A DNA stretch of 37,096 nucleotides from an uncultured Prevotellamassilia sp. (GCA_934255485.1 CAKQOG010000025.1:1-37096), one strand, 5' to 3'. Shown: positions 8,294 to 16,485, counted from the first letter of the stretch. Program-made: numbers and translations. The notes: generated from the letters alone by a model not told the origin.

Positions 8294-8331
8294 AAAATTC
8301 AGAAACCAATTCAAGCATACCATTATAGCTA

Positions 8332-9057
8332 ATGACTATAAAAAATAACATAGCCGTTCTGCATGAGCAGCTGAAAGCCTTGGCAAACAAACTAATATCA
8401 AACCATTGCATACTTGCATGCTTAATGTTGGTGGCAAGCGTAAGTTTGCTCTCATCGTGCGATGACAACTTGAACAAGGAAGAGGACAATAGCGAATTTA
8501 CGAACCAATGGAAAGAGCGTAACGAAGCCTTCTTTGATAGCATAATGACTGTGGCTTGCAACGAAGTAGAAAATGCTAAAGCCACTTATGGCAATGATTG
8601 GCAAAATCATTGCCAATGGCGAGTGTTCTTGAGTTATGCAAAAGTTGGCGGTAAACGCACCGACTCCATTTGTGCACGTGTAATCAGCACCATACCACAA
8701 ACCAGCGATAAATGCCCCTTATACACCGACTCCGTAAAAATTAACTATATGGGACATCTCATCCCAACCAAAAGTTATGCCGACGGACGTGTATTCGATC
8801 ATAGTGGTATCTACGAGAACGACTCGTATGTATTTAGTCCTAACTATTCAGTGCCAGCAAACTTTGCCGTGTCAAACGTAGTAGAGGGTTTAACCACAGC
8901 TCTCATGCACATGCACGTAGGCGATCGCTGGATGGTATACATGCCCCAAGAGTTAGGCTATATGAGCATCTCAACAGGTGTTATCCCCTCTTACTCAACA
9001 CTCTGCTTCGATATCCAACTCAAAGGCTTCTATCGTAAGGGAGAAAGTACCAACTAA
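8332..9057 (+). CDS. FKBP-type peptidyl-prolyl isomerase lipoprotein
   Basis: A 241-residue predicted lipoprotein: after a rather long polar start it has LACLMLVASVSLLSSC with the lipobox Cys at 43. The C-terminal half has an FKBP-like pattern: VKINYMGHL, GRVFDHS, VVEGLTTALMHMHVGDRWMVYMPQELGY and a final FDIQLKGF. FKBP enzymes speed up proline isomerisation during folding of exported proteins; the protein would face the periplasm. Some residues of the usual active site are changed, so activity is not certain. It lies alone between the glyS terminator and the tRNA-Ser promoter. Confidence 0.8.
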   Translation: MTIKNNIAVLHEQLKALANKLISNHCILACLMLVASVSLLSSCDDNLNKEEDNSEFTNQWKERNEAFFDSIMTVACNEVENAKATYGNDWQNHCQWRVFLSYAKVGGKRTDSICARVISTIPQTSDKCPLYTDSVKINYMGHLIPTKSYADGRVFDHSGIYENDSYVFSPNYSVPANFAVSNVVEGLTTALMHMHVGDRWMVYMPQELGYMSISTGVIPSYSTLCFDIQLKGFYRKGESTN

Positions 9058-9198
9058 TCCCTATTGCAACTTCCATTATTCCCTATTGCAACCTTCACTT
9101 GCATAGTGCATCATTCACCTCATAAATGAGGAAATAACGTACATAAAACAACAAAAATGCTTTTTTTGAAAAAAAATATACGTTTTTTCTCAAAAACA

Positions 9199-9230
9199 TT
9201 TGGAAGTTCTAAAAATATGTACTACCTTTG
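9199..9230 (+). promoter_or_regulatory. Promoter for tRNA-Ser
   Basis: TTTG at 9199-9202, 20 bases, TACCTTTG at 9223-9230: a full match to the Bacteroidetes consensus. It lies about 55 bases before the mature tRNA. Confidence 0.8.
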
Positions 9231-9285
9231 CACTCGCAAACAAGCAATAAGACCACATGCTTAACAACTTAAATAGTTAAGCAAA

Positions 9286-9373
9286 GGAGAGATGGCAGAG
9301 TGGTCGAATGCACCGGTCTTGAAAACCGGCGTACTGCAAGGTACCGGGGGTTCGAATCCCTCTCTCTCCGCCA
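9286..9373 (+). tRNA. tRNA-Ser (anticodon UGA)
   Basis: An 88-base tRNA with 7-bp acceptor stem (GGAGAGA with TCTCTCC), anticodon stem CCGGT/ACCGG around loop CTTGAAA (anticodon TGA), a long variable arm as expected for serine, T loop GGTTCGAATCC, and encoded CCA at 9371-9373. Confidence 0.97.
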
Positions 9374-9419
9374 AAATCAGCGTAACGAGTTGTAAAACAA
9401 CAAGTTGCGCTGATTTTTT
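9373..9419 (+). terminator. Terminator after tRNA-Ser
   Basis: AAAATCAGCGTAAC pairs with GTTGCGCTGATTTT (9404-9417) with one G-T pair; T6 ends the right arm. It starts at the CCA end of the tRNA. Confidence 0.85.
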
Positions 9420-9629
9420 ATTTACATCAATCTTAAACAATATTTTCTCGTGCGTATAAGTACCTTCAGTATGCACGCTCACTCTTCACAAAGGGTATAG
9501 ATCTGGAGTAGACAGAACATATATTCTCCGTTATATCAGAGATATATACATAATAAGGCAGAAGAATTGAATAAAGATCAGTTTGTGCAAAAAATGCATG
9601 GTTTCGTTTTGAAGGTAACAGAAAGATAA

Positions 9630-10718
9630 ATGAAAGTTTTCACCCATTATACGACAATAGAGTTAGAGAACGACGGCATTAGGTGGAGAACCATCCTAAA
9701 ATTTGGTAATTCGTGGGATGTTAAGGGATCTGTTGTTATGAAGAACCCTGGAGCTGCAAACTTTAAGTATTCCAATCATGTAGCTATAGCATCTCCAGAA
9801 GAATTGGAATATCTCAGATTTTTTGATGACGGCGAAATTAAAGCTGATTGGTATGAATTTTCCTCAGACCCAACGATGGAGTGTATTGGTAGACTGTTTT
9901 CGGAATACTATGCTACTAAAGGTGAACAACTTGAGGGTGTTATTCAGATATTCAATCTTTTCTATCTTCGTGAGGCAAATTTGGCTACAGCCCTAAATAA
10001 AGTAAAGCAATTTGAGATTGCCAATATGGTAGATTATGACATTTCACATTTGTCATTTCCTGTTTATTTGGGATTTGCAGATTTGGCTTGGCACAAAACT
10101 TACGGAAATGCTGCAAGAAAGTTCTTTGATGCAGCACGAAAACTTGGTGCATTGTACCTAAATGATGATTTCAATAAGAATTCTTATATTCATCCATTAT
10201 ACCTCATGATGTATGGTAAGAACAAAGAAAAGTGCATAAGGACAAAATATCAGTTTTTTCAAAATACACTCACACCAATTATTCCTCAAGAATTAATTGA
10301 TGTAGCTATTGCTTATACTGCTAATCTGGATAACAATGTAATAATGCAGAAAATCACAGCGGCACTTAACGAGCAGCTTGTATTGGTAAAAGGTGAAGAG
10401 AAAAATCATCGTTACATATTTGATGATTTGATAGAATTGACTGTAACTGACAAAGAAAAAGGATTTGTTGGCTTTAGACATCTCAAAACGGATAAATCTT
10501 ATTATAACTATCTTAAGCAAGATGCCCCGAATGAATGCTTTTATCGTGATATTCTATCTGATTTCGGTTTTGATACGGAAAAGTCTAATAAAAATAAAGC
10601 TTGGTTGGCTCGTAAGTGTTTTAAGGAATATGGTGTAAGCGAAAAAACTGTTGTTGTCCATATTTTTGATGAGTTAGAGAAATTGCGTAATCGCTTTAGA
10701 ATTACAAATGAACAATAG
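9630..10718 (+). CDS. Orphan 362-residue protein, A+T-rich
   Basis: I do not recognise this gene with confidence. The N-terminal third has VVMKNPGAANF, SSDPTMECIGRLF and GVIQIFNLFYLREANLATAL, which recalls the NPSTA...DPTIRRC...NLF pattern of DUF1643-type proteins; this is only a resemblance. The C-terminal two thirds are mostly helical and charged and end in DELEKLRNRFRI. There is no signal peptide or membrane segment. The gene is visibly richer in A+T than its neighbours, stands just after a tRNA gene and is followed by 600 bases of repeats, so it looks like accessory, perhaps transferred, DNA. A defence role is possible but unsupported by any motif. About 40 open codons lie directly before the start in another frame with no clear identity. 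Confidence 0.7.
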   Translation: MKVFTHYTTIELENDGIRWRTILKFGNSWDVKGSVVMKNPGAANFKYSNHVAIASPEELEYLRFFDDGEIKADWYEFSSDPTMECIGRLFSEYYATKGEQLEGVIQIFNLFYLREANLATALNKVKQFEIANMVDYDISHLSFPVYLGFADLAWHKTYGNAARKFFDAARKLGALYLNDDFNKNSYIHPLYLMMYGKNKEKCIRTKYQFFQNTLTPIIPQELIDVAIAYTANLDNNVIMQKITAALNEQLVLVKGEEKNHRYIFDDLIELTVTDKEKGFVGFRHLKTDKSYYNYLKQDAPNECFYRDILSDFGFDTEKSNKNKAWLARKCFKEYGVSEKTVVVHIFDELEKLRNRFRITNEQ

Positions 10719-10857
10719 GAAATATAGTTGCAGACTTGAAAAAAAGAAAATATATTTACATTCTAAAATGTTGGCGTATAGGTCAAATAGCAGGATTTTT
10801 TAGACCTACTTTTTCTCTATAGGTCAAATTGCAGAATTAAAAATCGCCGCCCCAATG

Positions 10858-10936
10858 CGTAGGGTGTTCAAAATCCTCAATTTTTTCTGCACGATTTTTG
10901 ACCCAATAAACGTCATAACTCATTGATATTCTGCAA
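10858..10936 (+). repeat. Dispersed repeat, forward copy
   Basis: It starts GTAGGGTGTTCAAAATCC, continues with a T-rich run and CTGCACGAT, and ends ATTCTGCAACA. The reverse complement of 11161-11234 has the same blocks in the same order and nearly the same spacing, so the two copies face each other. Confidence 0.6.
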
Positions 10937-11160
10937 CAATTATATGCATAATGTATCGGAATGGAAATCCTGCACGATTTAAAAAATGCAATTTATTGAT
11001 TTACTGTTAGTTAGGTGGAAATTTTGGAGACGAATTGGACATAAGAATTATGAGAATTTTGAACACCCTACCTTATAGGGCGTCACTTACTAACGTGCTT
11101 TGACCCAGGGTGTCGCTTCGCTTGCCCTGGGCTAGGCGCTTTTGGGCTTTCAGCCCGTAC

Positions 11161-11234
11161 ATATTGTTGCAGAATATGATGATAAAATAGCCTCAATATC
11201 GTGCAGAAAAAAATCGGATTTTGAACACCCTACC
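11161..11234 (-). repeat. Dispersed repeat, inverted copy
   Basis: On the minus strand it reads GGTAGGGTGTTCAAAATCC, T-rich run, CTGCACGAT, a variable part, and ATTCTGCAACAA, matching the copy at 10858-10936. Partial relatives are at 16200-16250 and 16330-16380. Confidence 0.6.
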
Positions 11235-11373
11235 TAACGGGGGTGAGGCTGGCGCGTGAAGCATTGTTTAGTAATATGCAAAAAAATAACTTGTGCAACT
11301 TTTGACGGGTACTCCTTAATGATAGCAAGCTATTATCAAATTCTGCGCGAGTTATTTTTTGCCCCCTTAATAC

Positions 11374-11799
11374 TTACCCTTGTTTTTCTCGTCTAATCGG
11401 ATACGCACCACGAAGGGCTTCAAAGTTTTCGGGATGTGTTTTGAGGGCAACGGAGTCACGTTGTGGGTCGTAAAGGCGAAGCGCTTCATACTATTTGTCA
11501 TACCCTTGTGGATAATAACAAAAGTCTGTGGGGAGTGTTGGTGCACTAATAGCATGGAAAGGAGAAGGGTCAATGCCAAAATGACGCGCTACAGCTTGCA
11601 ACGCCATGCGTGTGCCATTAGCCTTGCCATCGGCGCTATAGCCCGCAATGTGTGGTGTAGCAATGTAAGCATCGGCAAGTAATTGACGGTCGATGTTAGG
11701 CTCGTTTTCCCAAGTATCAATAATAGCAGCACGCAACAAATGCTTGTGTAATGCGTCTTTTAAAGCCTCAGTGTCAACCACCTCGCCACGACTTCTATT
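11374..11799 (-). pseudogene. pdxB: 3' remnant of erythronate-4-phosphate dehydrogenase
   Basis: The last 140 or so codons of PdxB, the NAD-dependent dehydrogenase of the vitamin B6 (pyridoxal phosphate) pathway. Read on the minus strand it starts at NRSRGEVVDTEALKDAL (normally NSSRGEVVD), with DTWENEPNIDRQLLADAYIATPHIAGYSADGKANGT as family hallmarks. An in-frame TAG at 11491-11493 interrupts it, after which YEALRLYDPQRDS and HPENFEALRGAY continue to the natural end. The N-terminal two thirds (substrate and NAD domains) are absent: the homology begins within two bases of the end of the regulator gene at 11795. It cannot be functional. Confidence 0.88.
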
Positions 11800-12793
11800 T
11801 TTCAGCCCCCATAGCATTCAGCAAAGTTTCTCTCAAATCATCGGTTGTGGCAAGTCCGAGTTTCTTGCGGATGTGTATACGCACTTGGCTAATGTTATTA
11901 GGCGTTTTGTTAAGAATAGCGGCAATCTCTAATATGGTTTTTCCGCCTATAATCAAGCGACACACTTCTTGCTCAGTAGGGGTTAGCGTAGGCAATACGG
12001 CTGAAATGTCGGCATGTTGCATTCGGCGTTGCGCCACTCGCTGCTTCACTGCTTTAATGAGGTTAGCTTCTGTGCGCTCGTCAAGATGGTCGAAAAAATG
12101 CGTAATATCCTTATCCTGCATGCCTCCACGTCCTAACTGTATGTAAGCAAGCAGTTCCGTCTTGGTCATGTGGAAAGTGGCAAGCAGTCGGTTGAGTGTA
12201 GAGTGGTAGTCCTCGTTTTCGCGTTGCATACCGCCAATGCCCTGTCTTATCAGTTCGCCCAATATGCAAGTAAATATCTCCACAATCACAAAAATCAACA
12301 CAAGCTGTTTGTTGATTTCCCCATCAGAATTTAGGTAGGCAAATGTGATGGTGGCAATGCTTAGGCTGGCAATGATGGCAGGAACGTGTCTGACAACTGC
12401 CATGACAAGATAGATAATAAGGGCAAGCGAAATGACTTGGTTAAACAGAATGGTATCGACAAACCCTTCAGGACGCTCTAATGTCATGCACATAATGCGT
12501 GCACTGTCTGTTAGTTGTGTCAATATGCCGAACGTGGTTATAGCAACTTTCAGCGACAAGCGTTGCAGCAAATAGCAAACAAAAATAACCAGCGTTGTCA
12601 CCTAAGTTAGGGCAGACAAAGCTTGTAGCGCAACATGGTTGCGACCGATAAATCCGAAGATGTGCATAGGCACACCAGCCACAATTACTGACAAACTAAG
12701 CACCAAAAATGTGATAAGACACATACGTTGTTGCCAATTGTGGCTACGACGGTCAAGAAAAATGGTTAGCCGTTGTGTAAGTTTTAAACTCAT
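11795..12793 (-). pseudogene. Membrane LuxR-type regulator interrupted by an in-frame TAG
   Basis: Starting at ATG 12793, 63 codons run to a TAG at 12602-12604; the same frame continues for 268 codons to a TAG at 11795-11797. Together they give about six hydrophobic helices in the first 190 residues and a C-terminal LuxR/FixJ-type DNA-binding domain (LTPTEQEVCRLIIGGKTILEIA...ISQVRIHIRKKLGL). The stop falls in the second helix (ALSALT-stop-VTTLVIF); a change from TGG (Trp) would explain it. A GTG directly after the stop could restart translation but has no visible ribosome site. It is divergent from the BspA-like gene and is a candidate regulator of it. Whether it is dead, or makes a shortened form, cannot be told. 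Confidence 0.75.
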
Positions 12794-12872
12794 TGTTTTT
12801 CAGTATTTGGTAAGTAGGTTTTCAAAATCATTAGAACCACCCTATAATCATTTTGAATACCGACCTTATGTA

Positions 12873-12880
12873 CAAAGGTA
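12873..12880 (-). promoter_or_regulatory. Probable -7 box for the LuxR-type gene
   Basis: On the minus strand TACCTTTG, 80 bases before the ATG. No clear TTTG at -33; the region upstream on this strand is the direct-repeat cluster at 12895-12936, so the two divergent promoters may share control. Confidence 0.5.
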
Positions 12881-12894
12881 GTGCTTTTTAATGG

Positions 12895-12936
12895 TTTTAC
12901 GCCTTTTTACCCTCCTTTTTACGCCTCATTACGCCT
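12895..12936 (+). promoter_or_regulatory. Direct-repeat cluster, candidate activator site
   Basis: TTTTACGCCT at 12895-12904 and 12917-12926, TTACGCCT at 12929-12936, and a weaker TTTTACCCT at 12906-12914. The steps are close to 10-12 bases, about one helical turn, and the cluster ends 19 bases before the -33 box of the BspA-like gene, as an activator site would. Confidence 0.55.
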
Positions 12937-12954
12937 ATTTATGGTAGGGATATT

Positions 12955-12985
12955 TTTGGGGGGTTGTTTCCTTCGTTTAATTTTG
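12955..12985 (+). promoter_or_regulatory. Promoter of the BspA-like gene with G6 in the spacer
   Basis: TTTG at 12955-12958, 19 bases, TAATTTTG at 12978-12985. The G of TTTG is the first of six Gs (12958-12963), so a change in the G number would change the spacing between the two boxes. Confidence 0.75.
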
Positions 12986-13016
12986 CATGAAATCTTAACT
13001 CCCCAACAATTAAAAC

Positions 13017-16016
13017 ATGATGAATCATTTTTATCTCAAAAACACTCGCAGCATGTTATTCAGCATGCTGCTTTCGTTGCTGATGTGTGTAGTAGGTGCA
13101 AGCAAAGCATCAGCTGGCAATGTTGTGCCGCGCAATCCGATTGTGCGTATCGACAATGGTCCTACTTATTCTGACAATGGCACCGAAGTTACGCTTAAAC
13201 TTTGGATGTACAACTACGATGGCGACAATGCTTGGTTTATTGGCGATGTATATCTTACCATTGATGGGGTAAAGGTATGCAAGCTTAATGACATGTGGAA
13301 TAAGATAGCCAATGTATCCAACGAAAAAAACATTAAGAACTATCAGAATGGTGGCAAGGTAGGGTCGCAAGGCACGATTATGCTTAATGGCGTAAACGTA
13401 GGTACTGCGCAATTTCGGAATGCGAAAAAAAATCAGACGTGCAATGACAATTCTAATAAGACAGAAACAAAATGGACGACTATCGACCTTAAACTTTCTT
13501 TCAACAAGTCGTTTGCTTACAATCTACACAAAATAAACGTGGAAGGTAAGTGGCGTGACTGGTGTGATAATAAAAATGTGGCTGATAAAAATTGGAACAT
13601 CGAAAATACTATTAATGGCTACATTTACCCTTCTGATTTAAAGATTGAACGTATAGGCAGGAATTTTAGATTGTCGTGGATTGAACAAAAACATAACTAT
13701 TATGTAAAGTCTGATGGCAAGTGGGTTTTATATAAACATTTGGATGATACAAGTGTTAAGGTAGCAGAAATTCAAAGTCCAACCGTCATAGGTTATATAG
13801 AAATTCCACTCAAAGATTTCAGCTGTAATGCTACATACTATATTACCTTTGTTCCCAGCACGTTTACTGAAGCTGAAACCATTTGTGGTTTGACAACATC
13901 GGCTTCTAAAGGAGGGCATTCTATAATAAATGGATTGTGTAGTAATTGCAAACATTCTTTGTTACAATACCAAACAACTGATGGGAAGATTGTGTCTTTC
14001 GATGGAAACAAAGACTTTGGTGCCAACATTCTATCGCATACAGTTGATAAAACTGGGAATTGCGTGATAGAATTTGACGGACCTATAACAACAATACCAG
14101 ATCATGCATTTTACTTAAAAAATCTATGTAATAGTATTTACATTCCGTCTACTGTAAAATCAATTGGCGAAAATGCCTTCTATAAATGTAAACTTAGTGG
14201 TAAACTTACCATTCCAAATTCTGTAACTAAAATCGGCTCAAATGCGTTTTATAAATGCTCTGGTTTAACAGGGAAACTTACCATCCCTAATTCTGTAAAT
14301 GAAATCGGCCATCATGCGTTTTCTGGTTGCTCAGGTTTTAATGGTAAATTGACTTTATCAGATAAATTAGTAAAAATTGAAGCTTGTGTGTTTGATAATT
14401 GCTCAGGTTTAACAGGTGCCCTCACCATCCCTAATTCTGTAACTGAAATTGCTGGAAGTGCGTTTTATAATTGCTCAAGTTTTACAGGGGATCTTACCAT
14501 CCCCAATTCTGTAACTAAAATCGGCTCAAATGCGTTTTATAATTGCTCTGGTTTTAATGGAAAGTTGAGTTTATCTAATAAATTAATTAATATTGGATAT
14601 AGAGCTTTTGAAAATTGCTCAGGTTTTACAGGTGCCCTCACCATTCCCAATTCTGTAACTGAAATTGGTGGAAGTGCGTTTTATAAATGCTCAGGTTTTA
14701 CAGGTACCCTCACAATCTCCAATTCTGTAACTGAAATTGGTGGAAGTGCGTTTTATAATTGCTCAAGTTTTACAGGTGCCCTCACCATCCCTAATTCTGT
14801 AACTGAAATCGGCTCATATGCGTTTTGTAAATGCTCAAGTTTTACAGGTGCCCTCACCATTCCCAATTCTGTAACTAAAATTGGTGAATATGCGTTTTCT
14901 GGTTGCTCAGGATTTACAGGTGCCCTCACCATCCCTAATTCTGTAACTGAAATCGGCTCAAAAGCGTTTAGTTATTGCTCAGGTTTTAATGGTAAATTGA
15001 CTTTATCAAATAAATTAGCAAAAATTGGAAGTTATTCTTTTGATTATTGCAAAGGTCTTACTGGTGACCTCATTATACCTAATTCTGTAACAGAAATTGC
15101 AGAAGCAGCGTTTAGAGGTTGCACAGGATTTAATGGTAAGTTGATACTATCGAATAACTTAAAAAAATTGGGATCTCATGCTTTTTATGGTATTAAAATA
15201 TCAGCAAATAAACAAGTTGTGTTACCTGCAACATTGGAAGAAATTGAACAATCTGCTTTTGCGAATAGTAATATACAAAGTTTAAAATTTCTGTCGTTGC
15301 CTAAAGGTTTAAATAATATACAAGTTTTTTTCAATACTCCCCAATATGTAAGTCTTAGCGACGCTTCGTATATAAGTGAACTGACAGATGGCAATGTAAA
15401 AGAGGCTTCGTACAGTCGCACAATGTCCAACACATGGGGGACACTCGTGTTGCCATACAACTTGAAATTAACGGGTGAAGAACCCTACAGTTTATATGCC
15501 ATAGATCATATTGATAGCGATGAAATTGTGTTGCGTGGTCTTGAAGGAGAGGTTTCTGCGGGAACGCCTTGTATTGTAAAACGCAAGGGCGAACAAACCG
15601 AACTGACCTTTGTGGCTGAGAACGCAAGTATAAATGTAACCACAAACACAGATGAAGTAGGCGATTTGAATTTTATGGGCACTTATTGGGCTAAGGAACT
15701 GACCAACGGATATATTATTCGTAAAGATAATTTCTGGAATGTGGCAAAGTTGAAGGAGTCTTCGCCTAATACAAAGGCATTGAGGGTTGGTCCTTTCCGC
15801 TCATGGCTCGAGGGTGCTGCTCCCAATGGTGCTGCTCAACTCTCTCTGCGTGTAGACAATCCAACAACGAGCATCGACAACGTTGCACCTCTCGAAACAC
15901 TCAACGCTGACAATGTGGAATATTACGACCTGAATGGTAAACGACTTGCTGCACCGATGAAAGGCGTAAACATCGTGAAACGTGGCAACAAAACAATGAA
16001 GGTTATCATCAAATAA
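13017..16016 (+). CDS. BspA-like leucine-rich repeat surface protein
   Basis: A 999-residue exported protein. The signal peptide ends near residue 33 (KASA-GN). Residues 34-370 form an unidentified N-terminal part. From about 372 to 765 there are about 16 repeats of 24 residues of the type LTIPNSVTEIGSYAFCKCSS followed by FTGA, the LRR_5 (BspA/TpLRR) family. A beta-rich domain follows (TWGTLVLPYNLKL...), and the end YYDLNGKRLAAPMKGVNIVK resembles C-terminal sorting signals of Bacteroidetes secretion. BspA proteins bind host matrix proteins and cells, so adhesion is likely by family. Repeat units 8-12 are almost identical in DNA, which suggests recent expansion. A small gene follows after 12 bases; the promoter has a G run and upstream direct repeats. 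Confidence 0.9.
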   Translation: MMNHFYLKNTRSMLFSMLLSLLMCVVGASKASAGNVVPRNPIVRIDNGPTYSDNGTEVTLKLWMYNYDGDNAWFIGDVYLTIDGVKVCKLNDMWNKIANVSNEKNIKNYQNGGKVGSQGTIMLNGVNVGTAQFRNAKKNQTCNDNSNKTETKWTTIDLKLSFNKSFAYNLHKINVEGKWRDWCDNKNVADKNWNIENTINGYIYPSDLKIERIGRNFRLSWIEQKHNYYVKSDGKWVLYKHLDDTSVKVAEIQSPTVIGYIEIPLKDFSCNATYYITFVPSTFTEAETICGLTTSASKGGHSIINGLCSNCKHSLLQYQTTDGKIVSFDGNKDFGANILSHTVDKTGNCVIEFDGPITTIPDHAFYLKNLCNSIYIPSTVKSIGENAFYKCKLSGKLTIPNSVTKIGSNAFYKCSGLTGKLTIPNSVNEIGHHAFSGCSGFNGKLTLSDKLVKIEACVFDNCSGLTGALTIPNSVTEIAGSAFYNCSSFTGDLTIPNSVTKIGSNAFYNCSGFNGKLSLSNKLINIGYRAFENCSGFTGALTIPNSVTEIGGSAFYKCSGFTGTLTISNSVTEIGGSAFYNCSSFTGALTIPNSVTEIGSYAFCKCSSFTGALTIPNSVTKIGEYAFSGCSGFTGALTIPNSVTEIGSKAFSYCSGFNGKLTLSNKLAKIGSYSFDYCKGLTGDLIIPNSVTEIAEAAFRGCTGFNGKLILSNNLKKLGSHAFYGIKISANKQVVLPATLEEIEQSAFANSNIQSLKFLSLPKGLNNIQVFFNTPQYVSLSDASYISELTDGNVKEASYSRTMSNTWGTLVLPYNLKLTGEEPYSLYAIDHIDSDEIVLRGLEGEVSAGTPCIVKRKGEQTELTFVAENASINVTTNTDEVGDLNFMGTYWAKELTNGYIIRKDNFWNVAKLKESSPNTKALRVGPFRSWLEGAAPNGAAQLSLRVDNPTTSIDNVAPLETLNADNVEYYDLNGKRLAAPMKGVNIVKRGNKTMKVIIK
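14130..15300 (+). repeat. Tandem 72-bp coding repeats
   Basis: About 16 units of 72 bases encode the 24-residue leucine-rich repeats. Units of the NSV type (LTIPNSV) and the NKL type (LTLSNKL) alternate in groups at first; then five NSV units follow in a row (about 14634-14990) with blocks such as CCCTCACCATCCC and TTCTGTAACTGAAAT conserved. High DNA identity makes loss or gain of units by recombination likely. Confidence 0.85.
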
Positions 16017-16028
16017 GCAATCGAAACA

Positions 16029-16199
16029 ATGAAAAAGAAGCTATATATTAAACCCCAAATTCGCGTTTTTCAGTTCGACACCCAAACTGCTATTCTAAAT
16101 ATGTCATCATTAAAGTTTGCAAAGGATGATGACTATACAGAAGAAAATATTGAAGACCTGTGGAGTGACCCTGATAGTGGGGAAATTTGGGCAGACTAA
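16029..16199 (+). CDS. Small protein downstream of the BspA-like gene (cassette copy 2)
   Basis: A 56-residue protein (MKKKLYIKPQIRVFQFDTQ...) starting 12 bases after the BspA-like stop. It shares KK-L-Y-x-x-P-x3-V-F with the proteins at 4308 and 32981. The rest is acidic (KDDDYTEENIEDLWSDPDS) and ends GEIWAD. No signal peptide or membrane helix. It is likely on the same message as the BspA-like gene. Function unknown. Confidence 0.75.
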   Translation: MKKKLYIKPQIRVFQFDTQTAILNMSSLKFAKDDDYTEENIEDLWSDPDSGEIWAD

Positions 16200-16270
16200 C
16201 TTATCCCATTAGGTAAGTGTGCAGAATCCGCCAATTTTTTTCTGCACGATTTATGATAGAATCATCAATG

Positions 16271-16318
16271 TTTCATGCGCCAGCCTCACCCCATTCAGGG
16301 TGAGGCTGGCGCATGAAA
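16271..16318. repeat. Perfect 21-bp inverted repeat
   Basis: Arms 16271-16291 and 16298-16318 are exact complements around a 6-base loop; the G+C-rich core is GCGCCAGCCTCACCC. One arm occurs alone at 11241-11260 with one changed base. There is no T run, so it is a dispersed palindromic repeat more than a terminator, though it may slow transcription after the small gene. Confidence 0.8.
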
Positions 16319-16381
16319 TGTCTTGATAAATATATCAAACATCATGCAGGAAAATTACAGACTTTGAACACCCTACCCAAT

Positions 16382-16474
16382 GCGGTCCTATTCCACATTG
16401 TCGCTCTCTTTGTAAAACGGTCTGAAGCGTAGTGAAGCTCTGCAGGGGTGCAACTTCATGAGGAATAGGACCGC
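16382..16474. repeat. 13-bp inverted repeat enclosing 67 bases
   Basis: GCGGTCCTATTCC (16382-16394) and its exact complement (16462-16474). The size and form recall a tiny non-autonomous element or paired ends of a lost insertion. No flanking duplication was found. Confidence 0.55.
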
Positions 16475-16485
16475 GCACAACGAAA

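Larger units (their letters stand above)
10719..11373. other. Gene-free stretch filled with short dispersed repeats
   Basis: No supported gene. It holds TATAGGTCAAAT twice (near 10788 and 10821), GGGTGTTCAAAAT or its complement at about 10861, 11057 and 11217, CTGCACGATTT at about 10889 and 10970 and its complement near 11195, a hairpin CCCAGGG...CCCTGGG near 11104-11130, GGGCTTTCAGCCC near 11143-11155, and one arm of the palindrome seen at 16271 (11241-11260). Confidence 0.7.

Noticed and set aside
9286..9373. tRNA-Ser as attachment site of an island
   Set aside because: No second copy of the tRNA 3' end was found downstream and there is no integrase gene in the window.
9261..9482. Minus-strand protein over the tRNA gene (AEREGFEPPVPCSTPVF)
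   Set aside because: This is the well-known false translation of a tRNA-Ser gene; the tRNA folds perfectly.
11491..12604. TAG read as an amino acid, since two genes here have single in-frame TAGs
   Set aside because: TAG ends several intact genes normally (10718, 26530, 30874), and pdxB also lacks its 5' part, so ordinary decay is the simpler reading.
14130..15300. CRISPR-like array
   Set aside because: The repeats are tandem without unique spacers, stay in frame and encode leucine-rich repeats.
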